NCBI GenBank assembly: GCA_003168315.1
Contig: PMSP01000184.1
Location: 1 to 6,077, forward strand
DNA length: 6,077 nt
Reading direction: 5' to 3'
Source: Opitutaceae bacterium
GTDB taxonomy: Bacteria; Verrucomicrobiota; Verrucomicrobiia; Opitutales; Opitutaceae
Within the stretch, counting starts at the first letter, position 1, and every line of letters starts with the position of its first letter. Below, piece by piece: positions 1-6,077 of this stretch. The position numbers and the translations under genes were made by a program. Under the pieces are notes generated by a model. The model made no database searches. It was not told the origin of the DNA and worked only from the letters and a program-made list of their open reading frames with translations.

Positions 1-45
1 CCGCGGTTCATCGTTGACCGTGCCGAGGGTTTCGGGGGCAAATAG
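1..45 (+). CDS. C-terminal tail of an upstream gene (5' end outside window)
   Basis: Reading frame 1 is open from the first base and ends at a TAG at 43-45. It gives 14 residues, PRFIVDRAEGFGGK, before the stop. The codons are mostly G/C-ending like those of the genes downstream, and the stop lies only 6 nt before the ATG of the methyltransferase, a spacing typical of an operon. Fourteen codons are too few to name a family, and an open frame this short can occur by chance in GC-rich DNA. The call therefore rests mainly on the spacing. If it is real, the methyltransferase is not the first gene of its operon. Confidence 0.45.
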   Translation, partial: PRFIVDRAEGFGGK

Positions 46-51
46 ACCCTT

Positions 52-789
52 ATGGAAACCGCCAAGTGGCCAAAGGTGCTGCCCCCTATGACGGCGGAGC
101 AGAAGCGCATCAGCGACGAGTTCATGAAGCTCTGGCACGAGGAGCTGCCGCAACGCTTTGGGGTCGTCGAGAGGTTCAACCACACCTTTCCCGTGAAGTA
201 CTCGCGGCCGGGCTTCCGGACGACGGTCGAGATAGGAGCCGGGCTCGGCGAGCACCTGGACTACGAGAGGCTGACGCCCGAGCAGGAGGCGAACTACTAC
301 GCCGTCGAGCTGCGGGAGAACATGGCTGCCGAGATAAGGAAGCGCTTCCCGAGGGTGAAGGCCATCACCGGCGACTGCCAGGCGAGGCTCGACTTCGCGG
401 ACGGCCAGGTCGACCGCTACATTGCGGTTCACGTCATGGAGCACCTCCCGGATCTCCCCTCGTGCGTTCGCGAGGCCTACAGGCTCCTAAACAAGGCGAC
501 GGGCCAGTTGCTGGTCGTCATACCCTGCGAGGGAAGCCCGGCCTATTCCCTCGCCCGGAAGATATCGGCCGAGCGCGTCTACAACCGCAATTTCAAAGGG
601 GGCTACAGCTGGCTCATCTCCCGCGAGCACATCAACCGGCCGCACGAGATACTCGCGGAACTCGGCACCTTTTTCACGGTCGAGAAAAAGGTGCTCTTTC
701 CGCTGCCGTTCCTCCCGTTTGTCTTCAACAACCTCTGCATTGGCTTGGCCCCGAGGCCGCGGCCGACCCCGCTCGCGGGAAAATCCTAG
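52..789 (+). CDS. Class I SAM-dependent methyltransferase, glycan-cluster type
   Basis: This 245-residue cytosolic protein is predicted to transfer a methyl group from S-adenosylmethionine. The Rossmann-type fold is visible in order: motif I VEIGAGLGEHL (residues 59-69), the glycine-rich SAM loop; the end of strand 2 at YYAVELREN (82-90), where E86 is the likely ribose-binding acid; ITGDCQ (105-110) with D108 near the adenine; VHVMEHLPD (126-134), the Methyltransf_11-like post-motif; and LLNKATGQLLVVIPCEG (145-161), motif III. The C-terminal part contains REHINRPHEI (191-200) and a hydrophobic stretch FPLPFLPFVFNNLCIGLA (216-233) that may touch membrane or substrate. Methyltransferases of this look are common in O-antigen and exopolysaccharide clusters, which fits the epimerase and membrane protein downstream. 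The acceptor is not readable. The start at 52 is chosen because it follows the upstream stop by 6 nt. ATG at 88 (residue 13) is an alternative, and neither has a strong ribosome binding site. Confidence 0.9.
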   Translation: METAKWPKVLPPMTAEQKRISDEFMKLWHEELPQRFGVVERFNHTFPVKYSRPGFRTTVEIGAGLGEHLDYERLTPEQEANYYAVELRENMAAEIRKRFPRVKAITGDCQARLDFADGQVDRYIAVHVMEHLPDLPSCVREAYRLLNKATGQLLVVIPCEGSPAYSLARKISAERVYNRNFKGGYSWLISREHINRPHEILAELGTFFTVEKKVLFPLPFLPFVFNNLCIGLAPRPRPTPLAGKS

Positions 790-791
790 GA
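788..791 (+). promoter_or_regulatory. Shine-Dalgarno AGGA for the epimerase, overlapping the methyltransferase stop
   Basis: AGGA at 788-791 lies 9 nt before the ATG at 801 and shares bases with the TAG stop of the methyltransferase (787-789). Ribosomes ending the first gene would stop on the binding site of the second, which suggests translational coupling. It also fixes the epimerase start at 801, although the frame stays open far upstream. Confidence 0.65.
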
Positions 792-800
792 CAACACCTC

Positions 801-1775
801 ATGCACAAGGCGTTTGTCACCGGTTGCGCCGGTTTCATCGGTTCAAGCCTGGTCGACCGCCTTCTGGCCGACGGAGTCGACGTGGGCGGCTGGGACAACA
901 TGTCGACGGGGCAGGAGCGGTTCCTAGAGGGCGCCGAGAAGTCCAAGGCGTTCAGGTTTGTCCGCGGCGACAACCTGGACCCGGCCCCGCTCAAGAAAGC
1001 GATGGCGGGCTGCGACTTCGTCTTTCACCTGGCGGCAAACGCTGACGTCCGGTTCGGGACGGACCACACGAGGCGGGACCTTGAGCAGAACACGATCGCG
1101 ACCTACAATGTCCTTGAGGCCATGCGCTCCTGCGAGATCAGGCGGATCGCCTTTTCATCGACGGGCTCGACCTACGGCGAGTCAAAGGTGATCCCGACAC
1201 CCGAGGACGCCCCCTTCCCGGTCCAGACCTCCCTCTACGGGGCCTCGAAGGTGGCCGGCGAGGGCCTCATTTCGGCGTACGGCGAGGGGTTCGGGTTCGA
1301 GGGGTACATCTTCCGCTTCGTCTCGATCCTGGGCGAGCGCTACACCCATGGGCATATCTTCGACTTTTACAAGCAGCTGACCGAGCATCCGGAATCCCTC
1401 CGAGTCCTTGGCGACGGCTCGCAGAGAAAAAGCTACCTCTACGTGCAGGACTGCATCGATGCCATCCTTCACGTGACCCGCGAGGGAACCGCGAAAAAGG
1501 CGCCCCACGGGACTCAGGTATACAACCTGGGGACCTCCGAGTTCGTGCAGGTGAACGACAGCGTGCGGCACATCTGCAAGACGCTGGGGCTCACACCCGA
1601 GCTTCAGTACACCGGCGGCGACCGCGGCTGGATAGGCGACAATCCCTTCATCCTCCTCGACACGAGGAAGATCCTCGCGACCGGCTGGAAGCCGAAGCTG
1701 ACAATTGAGCAGGGCATCGTCCGGACGCTGAAGTGGCTCCAGGCCAACCAATGGGTCTACGAGGCACGTCACTAG
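801..1775 (+). CDS. NAD-dependent nucleotide-sugar epimerase/dehydratase (extended SDR, UDP-glucose 4-epimerase-like)
   Basis: This 324-residue cytosolic enzyme is predicted to act on a nucleotide-activated sugar through transient oxidation by bound NAD. The dinucleotide-binding loop GCAGFIG spans residues 8-14 directly after the first strand. D32 in WDNMSTG (31-37) sits at the end of strand 2, where an acid selects NAD over NADP. GDNLD (56-60) and HLAAN (76-80) are further cofactor contacts. The active site shows FSSTGSTYG (118-126) with the catalytic Ser/Thr region, and YGASK (146-150) with Y146 and K150. The C-terminal substrate domain has RFVSILGERY (172-181), RKSYLYVQDC (209-218) and a distinctive GDRGWIGDNPFILLDT (273-288). 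The length is normal for the family. The exact substrate (UDP-Glc/Gal, UDP-GlcNAc, UDP-uronic acid or other) cannot be settled from these motifs. The start at 801 is set by AGGA at 788-791 and by the Rossmann motif beginning at residue 4. The 3' end overlaps the next gene by 25 nt. Confidence 0.94.
   Translation: MHKAFVTGCAGFIGSSLVDRLLADGVDVGGWDNMSTGQERFLEGAEKSKAFRFVRGDNLDPAPLKKAMAGCDFVFHLAANADVRFGTDHTRRDLEQNTIATYNVLEAMRSCEIRRIAFSSTGSTYGESKVIPTPEDAPFPVQTSLYGASKVAGEGLISAYGEGFGFEGYIFRFVSILGERYTHGHIFDFYKQLTEHPESLRVLGDGSQRKSYLYVQDCIDAILHVTREGTAKKAPHGTQVYNLGTSEFVQVNDSVRHICKTLGLTPELQYTGGDRGWIGDNPFILLDTRKILATGWKPKLTIEQGIVRTLKWLQANQWVYEARH
1741..1743 (+). promoter_or_regulatory. Weak ribosome binding site for the large membrane protein, inside the epimerase gene
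   Basis: CCAGG ends in AGG at 1741-1743, 7 nt before the ATG at 1751. It supports that ATG over the GTG at 1733, which has only a poor purine run before it. The site lies within the last codons of the epimerase, so initiation probably depends on ribosomes already translating that gene. Confidence 0.45.
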
Positions 1776-4700
1776 CCCTGGTCGCGGGCCTGGTCGCGAT
1801 AGGGCTGTACGCGGCGTCGCCTTTCCTCTGCAACCGGCTGGTCGGGACGGGCGAGTCGTACAACTACAGCCTGTCCGTGGCCGACGCGCTGGAGCAGATG
1901 CGCTCGGGCAACGTGCCGCCCTTGGCGGGCCAGACGCTCTATGCCTTCAATGGGCGCATCCATCCGCTCCGGGACGCCCCCTACCTCTACTACCTCTCGG
2001 CGGCCCTGGATATCCTGACGCGCCACCGGCTGACCTTCTGGGAGATACAGAACGCCTGCCTGGCGTTCAGCCTTACCGCGGCAGGACTCGCCTGCTACCT
2101 GGGGCTGAGAAAGGGCGCCGGCTGCCCTCCCCTGCTCTCGTTCCTTCTTTCGTCTGCGTACGTCATTTCGCCGGCGCTCCTCGGGGCGGCGTATTCCTTC
2201 GACCTGTTCATGACCGTATACGCGTCGCCTTTCGTGCCGTTGGCGGTGGCCTCCTGCGTGCGGGGCTGCGTGCGGCCCTCGTTCTCGGCCGATGCCTGGC
2301 TGGCGGCGTCGCTCGCCGGCGCATGGCTCGCCCATCCGCCGGTCGCGCTCTGGCTTACCGTTGGGGTTGTGGTCGTGCGCGCCGCCGTTTTCTTGCGCAA
2401 GCCGTCCTGGAAGGTCCTCGCCAGCGGGACCTGCGCTCTGGGCCTCGGGGCGATTCTCGCAGCCTTCGTGTTCGTCTCCGTCGCGACGCTCAACTCCGAC
2501 TTGAACATGATCCCGGAAGCCAACACCTTCAGCGGGTTCGCGGATGCGATGGTAGCCGGCGTTCGGATCGCATTTCCCGCGTCCCTCCTGCCAGTTGGCC
2601 GCGGGGCGAGCGGACCTGGCGACCTTCAGTTTGGGTATCTCCTATGGCTCATTTTTTCCGGCAGCTTGCTGGTCCTCGCCCGGGCAAGCCCCGCCAAAGT
2701 CGACCGGAACGCGCGCTCAGCCGCCGCTGGACTTCTGGCCTTCACCGGCCTCCTGCTGGTCCTCCTCCTTCCCGTCCCATTTCTCACGCTTTTCATCTGG
2801 AAGCACATTCCAAACATGATGCTGGCCGTGACCAACCTCTGGCCGATGCAGCGCCTCTATATGGTCGCCGTGCCGTTCACGCTGTTTGGCGCCGCACTCG
2901 TGCTTCCCGCCGGCTGGCGGGAACTGCGGCCGCCCAGGTGGCTGGGCCCTCTCCTTGTCACTTGCGGCGCGGGCTGGAGCCTGTACCAGGCGCAGGCTTT
3001 CGTTGGGCGCGGATTGGGGAACAGGTGGACACTGGAGGCGACCCGCAGCGCCTACCTGCCGTCAAATCTCGACCTTACGGTCACTTCCTATGCGTTCTAC
3101 GGCGTCCCCTCGACGTTCATATACGGGGTCGTCGACCCGCAGTTTGAATTCCGCCTGCAGCGCGGTGGCACGGAAGAGATCGCATCGCCCCTGGCGGCCG
3201 CCCTGGAAAAATCGCCCGTCGTCGACTCCGGTGTCGTCGGCTCCGCCAACACTCCGGCGATCGTTCTCAAACCCCGGCAGCGCTACCTGCTCACCTTCGA
3301 CTTTCATGCGCCTCCGGCCAGCGGGTTCCTGCAACTCTCCGGAACTCTCCTGCACCGGACATATGCGTTGCCGGCCGCCGGCCCAGGCCGCGGCTTCGGG
3401 ATGCTCGACGGGCAGCGGCGCTCCCTAGCGGTGTGGACCGACGGAAACGTCGACGAGCGCGTCGAAATCGGCGTCTCCCTGTCCGGTCCCGGGCCGCACG
3501 CGCAAGATCCCAAGGATTTCGCGGGGTACACGCTGCAGGAGGTTCGGCTCGGGGACCTGCCGATCCGGATGGACAGCCTATTCCCTCTTCGATTCGAGGT
3601 CGACGCCCCCGAGTCGGGCTGCACGGTGGAGACCCCGAGGAGGTTCCTTTCGGGCTATACTGCCACCGCCAACGGTGTCCCGGTGATTCCGGTCATGTCG
3701 GCCGACCGCCAGGTCATGGTGCCGGTCCCGGCGGGCCACAGCGTCGTTGAGCTTCAATATTCGGGACCCCGCAGGCTGAGGTGGGCGTTCTGGGCCTCCG
3801 CCGCGGCGTGGGCTGCGTTTCTGCTCTGGCGCCTGGTGGGTTCGCGGCTTCCGGTCCGCATGGCGCGGGAATTTGCAGGCACCATCGGGAGGCACCCGGC
3901 GGTCGCGGTGGCCATCTGCGTTTGCATCCTGAGCGCCGGGGCCTGGGAATGGCGCCAGGTGCGGCTGCGCGGGTACCTGCGCTCCGTCGGCCCCCTGCAG
4001 CTCGATTTCGCTCTCCCCTACGGCAAGAAGGGCATCAACCAGCCGCTTCTGACAACGGGGGTTCCCGGGAAGGCGGCCATCATTTTCGTCAATTGCATCG
4101 ACGAACGGCACATTCGGCTGGGCGCGGACGTCTGGGGACGTCTCTACCAAAGTGATCCCAGCGAGGTCGACTTCTCTCGGGTGCAAAGCCTGGTTGTCTC
4201 CGACAGCGCATTTTTCCCGCTCACCCACCCGAGGGTGCAGGCACTCGACGCCTCCGAATCCGCGCTGCTCCGGAGCCAGCTCAGGGTGGAGCTCAACGGG
4301 CGGACGGCCATTAGCGCTAAAACCTACGCCTACGAGACAACGCCCTCGGAAATTCAGCTGGGCGCCGCAAGTTTCGGTTCGACGACCGACCCAAAGTTTT
4401 TTGGTGAACTACTGCGCGTCAGGCACCTGGCGATCCCGCGGCACTTGTTCCTCCCGTCGGACCGCTATGCCCGCTTGATTGTCCGTTTCCCCAAAGGGCG
4501 CGAAGGGGATAGCGAACCCCTGCTTTTCAGCAGCTGGGGCGGCCATTCGCGCACCTGCTTCGTGACGTATCTCTCTAAAACCGAGCTCAGGATCACGTCC
4601 TGGGGCCCGGACGACCCGATGCCGGAATCGGCCGACGTTTCCTACGACCCCAAGAGTGCGCATGAACTTGACGTCGAGCCGGGAGAAGCCGGCGGGGGTA

Positions 4701-5350
4701 TGTTTGGCTACAAGATGTCATGCTCGTTTGACGGCAGGCACCTCTTCGGCACCAGCCTCCCACACGTCCCGGGCCCTCCCCCATCGCTCGTCTCGGGTCT
4801 CAACCTGGGCCATGCCCCGAGTGTCCTCGACCGGTTCACGGGCCGTCAGCTTGATCTGTCGCTTGTCACCATCACAGATGGCTCGCCGCCGCCGGCTGCC
4901 GCTGTCGGGTCCGTTCACATGATCGTCTCGTTTCCCGAGGACAAGACGGGCCTGAGCGAGCCGCTCCTCACCACGGGCCACACTGGGGCCGGCGATGCGA
5001 CATTTGTCACCTACACGGACAAGAACCATGTCCGCATCGGGCGCGACCACTGGGGAATCGGCGGGGTGACGAGCGACCCGGTGGAGGTCGACTACAAGGT
5101 GCCCCATGAAATCTGGATCACCATGGCCTCCCCTGATGCGGTCGCATCCGCAGCCGCGGGGACCAAAGTGTCTGTCATCCTCGACGGCAAGCTGATCGTC
5201 TCGTCCACGGTCGTCCCGTATCCCAGTCAGTCCGGAGAGGTCTCGGTCGCGAGGAACGGGATCGGCGCGTCGAGTGCCAATCCCATCTTCACGGGAACCG
5301 TGCAATTCAGCGAGCGCACCGGGTCCGTCCCGCGGCAGCCAGCCAACTAG
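1751..5350 (+). CDS. Giant polytopic membrane protein, GT-C/YfhO-like, with three C-terminal jelly-roll-like modules
   Basis: The protein has 1199 residues from the ATG at 1751 (six more if GTG at 1733 is used). Residues 8-27 form the first membrane segment. The following loop has G-E35, then ALEQMRSG (46-53) and GRIHPLRDAPYLYYL (68-82), a layout like the first extracytoplasmic loop of YfhO-type and other GT-C membrane proteins, with E35 where YfhO proteins carry an acid. Roughly ten more hydrophobic segments follow, to about residue 416. Residues 430-672 look beta-rich and soluble, ending in PVPAGHSVVELQYSGP (658-673), a pattern typical before the last helix of YfhO-like proteins. Membrane helices follow at about 677-695 and 716-732, with an arginine-rich linker between them that suggests a cytoplasmic turn. 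Residues 747-1190 hold three tandem beta-sandwich-like modules, so the C-terminus is probably extracytoplasmic. A role as a lipid-linked sugar transferase is inferred from architecture and neighbours. No classic DxD is obvious in loop 1, so a non-catalytic transport or scaffold role is possible. Confidence 0.85.
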   Translation: MGLRGTSLALVAGLVAIGLYAASPFLCNRLVGTGESYNYSLSVADALEQMRSGNVPPLAGQTLYAFNGRIHPLRDAPYLYYLSAALDILTRHRLTFWEIQNACLAFSLTAAGLACYLGLRKGAGCPPLLSFLLSSAYVISPALLGAAYSFDLFMTVYASPFVPLAVASCVRGCVRPSFSADAWLAASLAGAWLAHPPVALWLTVGVVVVRAAVFLRKPSWKVLASGTCALGLGAILAAFVFVSVATLNSDLNMIPEANTFSGFADAMVAGVRIAFPASLLPVGRGASGPGDLQFGYLLWLIFSGSLLVLARASPAKVDRNARSAAAGLLAFTGLLLVLLLPVPFLTLFIWKHIPNMMLAVTNLWPMQRLYMVAVPFTLFGAALVLPAGWRELRPPRWLGPLLVTCGAGWSLYQAQAFVGRGLGNRWTLEATRSAYLPSNLDLTVTSYAFYGVPSTFIYGVVDPQFEFRLQRGGTEEIASPLAAALEKSPVVDSGVVGSANTPAIVLKPRQRYLLTFDFHAPPASGFLQLSGTLLHRTYALPAAGPGRGFGMLDGQRRSLAVWTDGNVDERVEIGVSLSGPGPHAQDPKDFAGYTLQEVRLGDLPIRMDSLFPLRFEVDAPESGCTVETPRRFLSGYTATANGVPVIPVMSADRQVMVPVPAGHSVVELQYSGPRRLRWAFWASAAAWAAFLLWRLVGSRLPVRMAREFAGTIGRHPAVAVAICVCILSAGAWEWRQVRLRGYLRSVGPLQLDFALPYGKKGINQPLLTTGVPGKAAIIFVNCIDERHIRLGADVWGRLYQSDPSEVDFSRVQSLVVSDSAFFPLTHPRVQALDASESALLRSQLRVELNGRTAISAKTYAYETTPSEIQLGAASFGSTTDPKFFGELLRVRHLAIPRHLFLPSDRYARLIVRFPKGREGDSEPLLFSSWGGHSRTCFVTYLSKTELRITSWGPDDPMPESADVSYDPKSAHELDVEPGEAGGGMFGYKMSCSFDGRHLFGTSLPHVPGPPPSLVSGLNLGHAPSVLDRFTGRQLDLSLVTITDGSPPPAAAVGSVHMIVSFPEDKTGLSEPLLTTGHTGAGDATFVTYTDKNHVRIGRDHWGIGGVTSDPVEVDYKVPHEIWITMASPDAVASAAAGTKVSVILDGKLIVSSTVVPYPSQSGEVSVARNGIGASSANPIFTGTVQFSERTGSVPRQPAN
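3989..4435 (+). repeat. C-terminal module, copy 1 of 3 (protein-level repeat)
   Basis: Residues 747-895 of the large membrane protein. The copy carries QPLLTTG (764-770), then FVNCIDERHIRLG (779-791) and D-V-WG (793-796), SDPSEVDF (801-808), RVELNGR (845-851), and a closing IQLGAASFGSTTDPKFFGEL (868-887). The order matches copy 3 closely. The likely fold is a concanavalin A-like beta sandwich, inferred from the strand pattern and the LDG/LNG turn. Between SEVDF and VELNG it holds a less regular stretch (809-843) that does not follow the copy 3 pattern. Confidence 0.75.
4466..4870 (+). repeat. C-terminal module, copy 2 of 3, diverged
   Basis: Residues 906-1040. It begins ARLIVRFPKG, parallel to VHMIVSFPED in copy 3, and keeps EPLL (922-925), CFVTYLSKTELRI (936-948), WG (951-952), a SADVSYDP stretch (960-967) equal to DPVEVDY in copy 3, SCSFDGRHL (990-998) for the LDG turn, and DRFTGRQLDL (1027-1036) for the closing strand. 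The TTG of PLLTTG and the conserved histidine and aspartate before WG are replaced. The match is weaker than between copies 1 and 3 but the motif order is the same. Confidence 0.65.
4910..5320 (+). repeat. C-terminal module, copy 3 of 3, best preserved
   Basis: Residues 1054-1190. It shows VHMIVSFPED (1054-1063), EPLLTTG (1070-1076), FVTYTDKNHVRIGRDHWG (1085-1102), SDPVEVDY (1108-1115), HEIWITM (1119-1125), VILDGK (1142-1147), and a closing GIGASSANPIFTG (1170-1182). This looks like the consensus form of the module. A short non-repeat tail of 9 residues follows. A proline- and alanine-rich linker (about 1044-1053) separates it from copy 2. Confidence 0.75.
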
Positions 5351-5427
5351 GGCGTATTCAGCCCCTGTGAAATGCTGGGCCCGGAGATTTGATCCCTGCT
5401 GTTAGGTGGGGACTGGGCAAAGCGACT
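5351..5427. other. Convergent intergenic gap, no clear terminator
   Basis: These 77 nt separate the stop of the plus-strand operon from the stop of the minus-strand gene. The only hairpin candidate is a 4-bp GCCC/GGGC pairing (5361-5364 with 5377-5380) without a following T-run, too weak to call. Transcription from either side may end by a factor-dependent mechanism or read into the opposite gene. Confidence 0.5.
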
Positions 5428-6077
5428 CTAACTCCGTGACCAATTTGAGAACGCAAATACTACGCTGTCGCCAGCGGTCGCGCCCCCCTTGAATACAAAA
5501 AGGAATTGTTTCACACCTGAGGGCATCATGAATAAGTCGCCCTGGTGAAAAATCAGCCATCCAGAAAATATGGTGAGGTCGCCGCCACTGGGCTGGAAGG
5601 CGGAGAAGTTCGCCGGGAATAACCCGTGCATCATGCTGCTAACGTAAACAGAGTATTTCATTCGCTGTTCAAGCGTGAATACGTCCGAGTCGGGGACGAT
5701 TTGTTTGAAGCCGCGGTCTGAAACGAAAAGAAGTATCTTCCCCCGGCGCTGGAGCTTCCTTCCTTCGCTCGTTTTTGCGTAATATTCGCCGGCGAGATTA
5801 CCTTGCGGGGTGGCGAATACTGCTAAGTAGAAGTCTTTTAGATCACGCTTCGCTGCAACCTTCCATCCCTCGCGAGAGATGCTGGATACGAATTCGTCTA
5901 GGGAGCCATAGCTCGGCCTCCAGTTATCCTTTAGATCCTGAAGATCTTTTGCCTGCATGATTGCGTTGCCGGGAACATCGTGGCCGAGGTATTCGAACAC
6001 TATCTGCACTTTCGGCACTATGTAATCCACTAGCGGATCAGGGCTCAAATCGAGCCTAGATGCTGTGACCGTTACCT
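5428..6077 (-). CDS. Protein of unknown function, probably 5'-truncated by the window edge
   Basis: The frame is open from the right edge (first whole codon at 6075-6073) to a TAG at 5430-5428, giving 215 visible residues. A TTG at 6048 could start a 206-residue protein, with a weak AGG 6 nt before it, but nine further in-frame codons (VTVTASRLD) precede it without a stop, so the gene may begin outside the window. The next ATG is at 5958 and has no good ribosome binding site. Numbered from the TTG, the protein has a charged part (31-72, KDLQDLKDNWRP and RDLKDFY) and a C-terminal half of likely beta strands such as KILLFVS (104-110), FSGWLIFHQGDLFMM (161-175) and QFLFVFKGG (181-189). There is no obvious membrane helix and no cysteine. 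I do not recognise a family. GC content is near 50%, clearly below the operon opposite, and codon ends are richer in A/T, which hints at a different origin. Confidence 0.7.
   Translation of the reverse strand, partial: VTVTASRLDLSPDPLVDYIVPKVQIVFEYLGHDVPGNAIMQAKDLQDLKDNWRPSYGSLDEFVSSISREGWKVAAKRDLKDFYLAVFATPQGNLAGEYYAKTSEGRKLQRRGKILLFVSDRGFKQIVPDSDVFTLEQRMKYSVYVSSMMHGLFPANFSAFQPSGGDLTIFSGWLIFHQGDLFMMPSGVKQFLFVFKGGATAGDSVVFAFSNWSRS

Noticed and set aside
66..800. Open frame of 245 codons upstream of and in frame with the epimerase, suggesting a much longer fusion protein
   Set aside because: The translation is rich in Arg, Ala and Gly with no recognisable motif, it lies wholly over the methyltransferase gene in another frame, and the Rossmann motif begins a few residues after the ATG at 801, which has its own ribosome binding site. 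The open frame is an effect of high GC.
1733..1750. GTG at 1733 as start of the large membrane protein
   Set aside because: It would add only six residues, has a poorer ribosome binding site than the ATG at 1751, and increases the overlap with the epimerase to 43 nt. It cannot be fully excluded.
1182..1772. 196-codon minus-strand open frame opposite the epimerase
   Set aside because: It is antisense to a gene with clear catalytic motifs and shows no family signature of its own. Stop codons are rare on the opposite strand of GC-rich genes.
2323..3147. 274-codon plus-strand open frame inside the large membrane protein gene
   Set aside because: The product is strongly Arg/Pro/Ser-rich as expected for a shifted frame of GC-rich DNA. 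The overlapping frame gives coherent membrane helices.
3578..4228. 216-codon minus-strand open frame opposite the large gene
   Set aside because: It has no motif, a skewed composition, and overlaps the beta-domain and first repeat of a well-supported gene. The same applies to the 195-codon frame at 4718-5305.
3989..5320. DNA-level tandem repeat or recent duplication
   Set aside because: The three modules match at protein level by motif order only. The nucleotide sequences differ too much for a recent duplication or an assembly artefact.
5361..5380. Possible terminator hairpin GCCC...GGGC between the convergent genes
   Set aside because: Only 4 bp of stem with a 12-nt loop and no T-run on either strand.

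Overview
The window is a GC-rich bacterial stretch (about 65% GC by eye over the plus-strand genes). It carries the end of what looks like a surface-glycan or glycosylation operon on the plus strand, followed by a convergent, lower-GC gene of unknown function on the minus strand that runs off the right edge. The style of the large membrane protein (loop signature GRIHPLR, and C-terminal jelly-roll-like modules with a PLLTTG...HVRIG.D.WG pattern) reminds me of Verrucomicrobiota such as Opitutaceae. That is recall, not a search result, and should be held loosely.

Layout: positions 1-45 are probably the last 14 codons of an upstream gene. A class I SAM-dependent methyltransferase follows (52-789), then an NAD-dependent sugar-nucleotide epimerase/dehydratase of the extended SDR family (801-1775). 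Last on this strand is a 1199-residue polytopic membrane protein (1751-5350). The gaps are 6 nt, 11 nt and a 25-nt overlap, so the genes are very probably co-transcribed and partly translationally coupled. No promoter is visible, so the transcript probably starts left of the window.

The large protein is the most interesting object. It has an N-terminal GT-C/YfhO-like multi-pass domain, a beta-rich extracytoplasmic domain, two more membrane segments, and then about 450 residues made of three tandem copies of one beta-sandwich-like module. Copies 1 and 3 keep the same core motifs and copy 2 has drifted.

Inferred joint role: the epimerase makes or interconverts a nucleotide sugar, the methyltransferase modifies a glycan or lipid-linked intermediate, and the large protein acts at the membrane as a candidate lipid-linked sugar transferase with extracytoplasmic binding modules. 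The substrate cannot be read from the sequence.

Positions 5351-5427 are a short convergent intergenic gap without a convincing terminator. No tRNA, rRNA, CRISPR array, insertion sequence or attachment site was seen.
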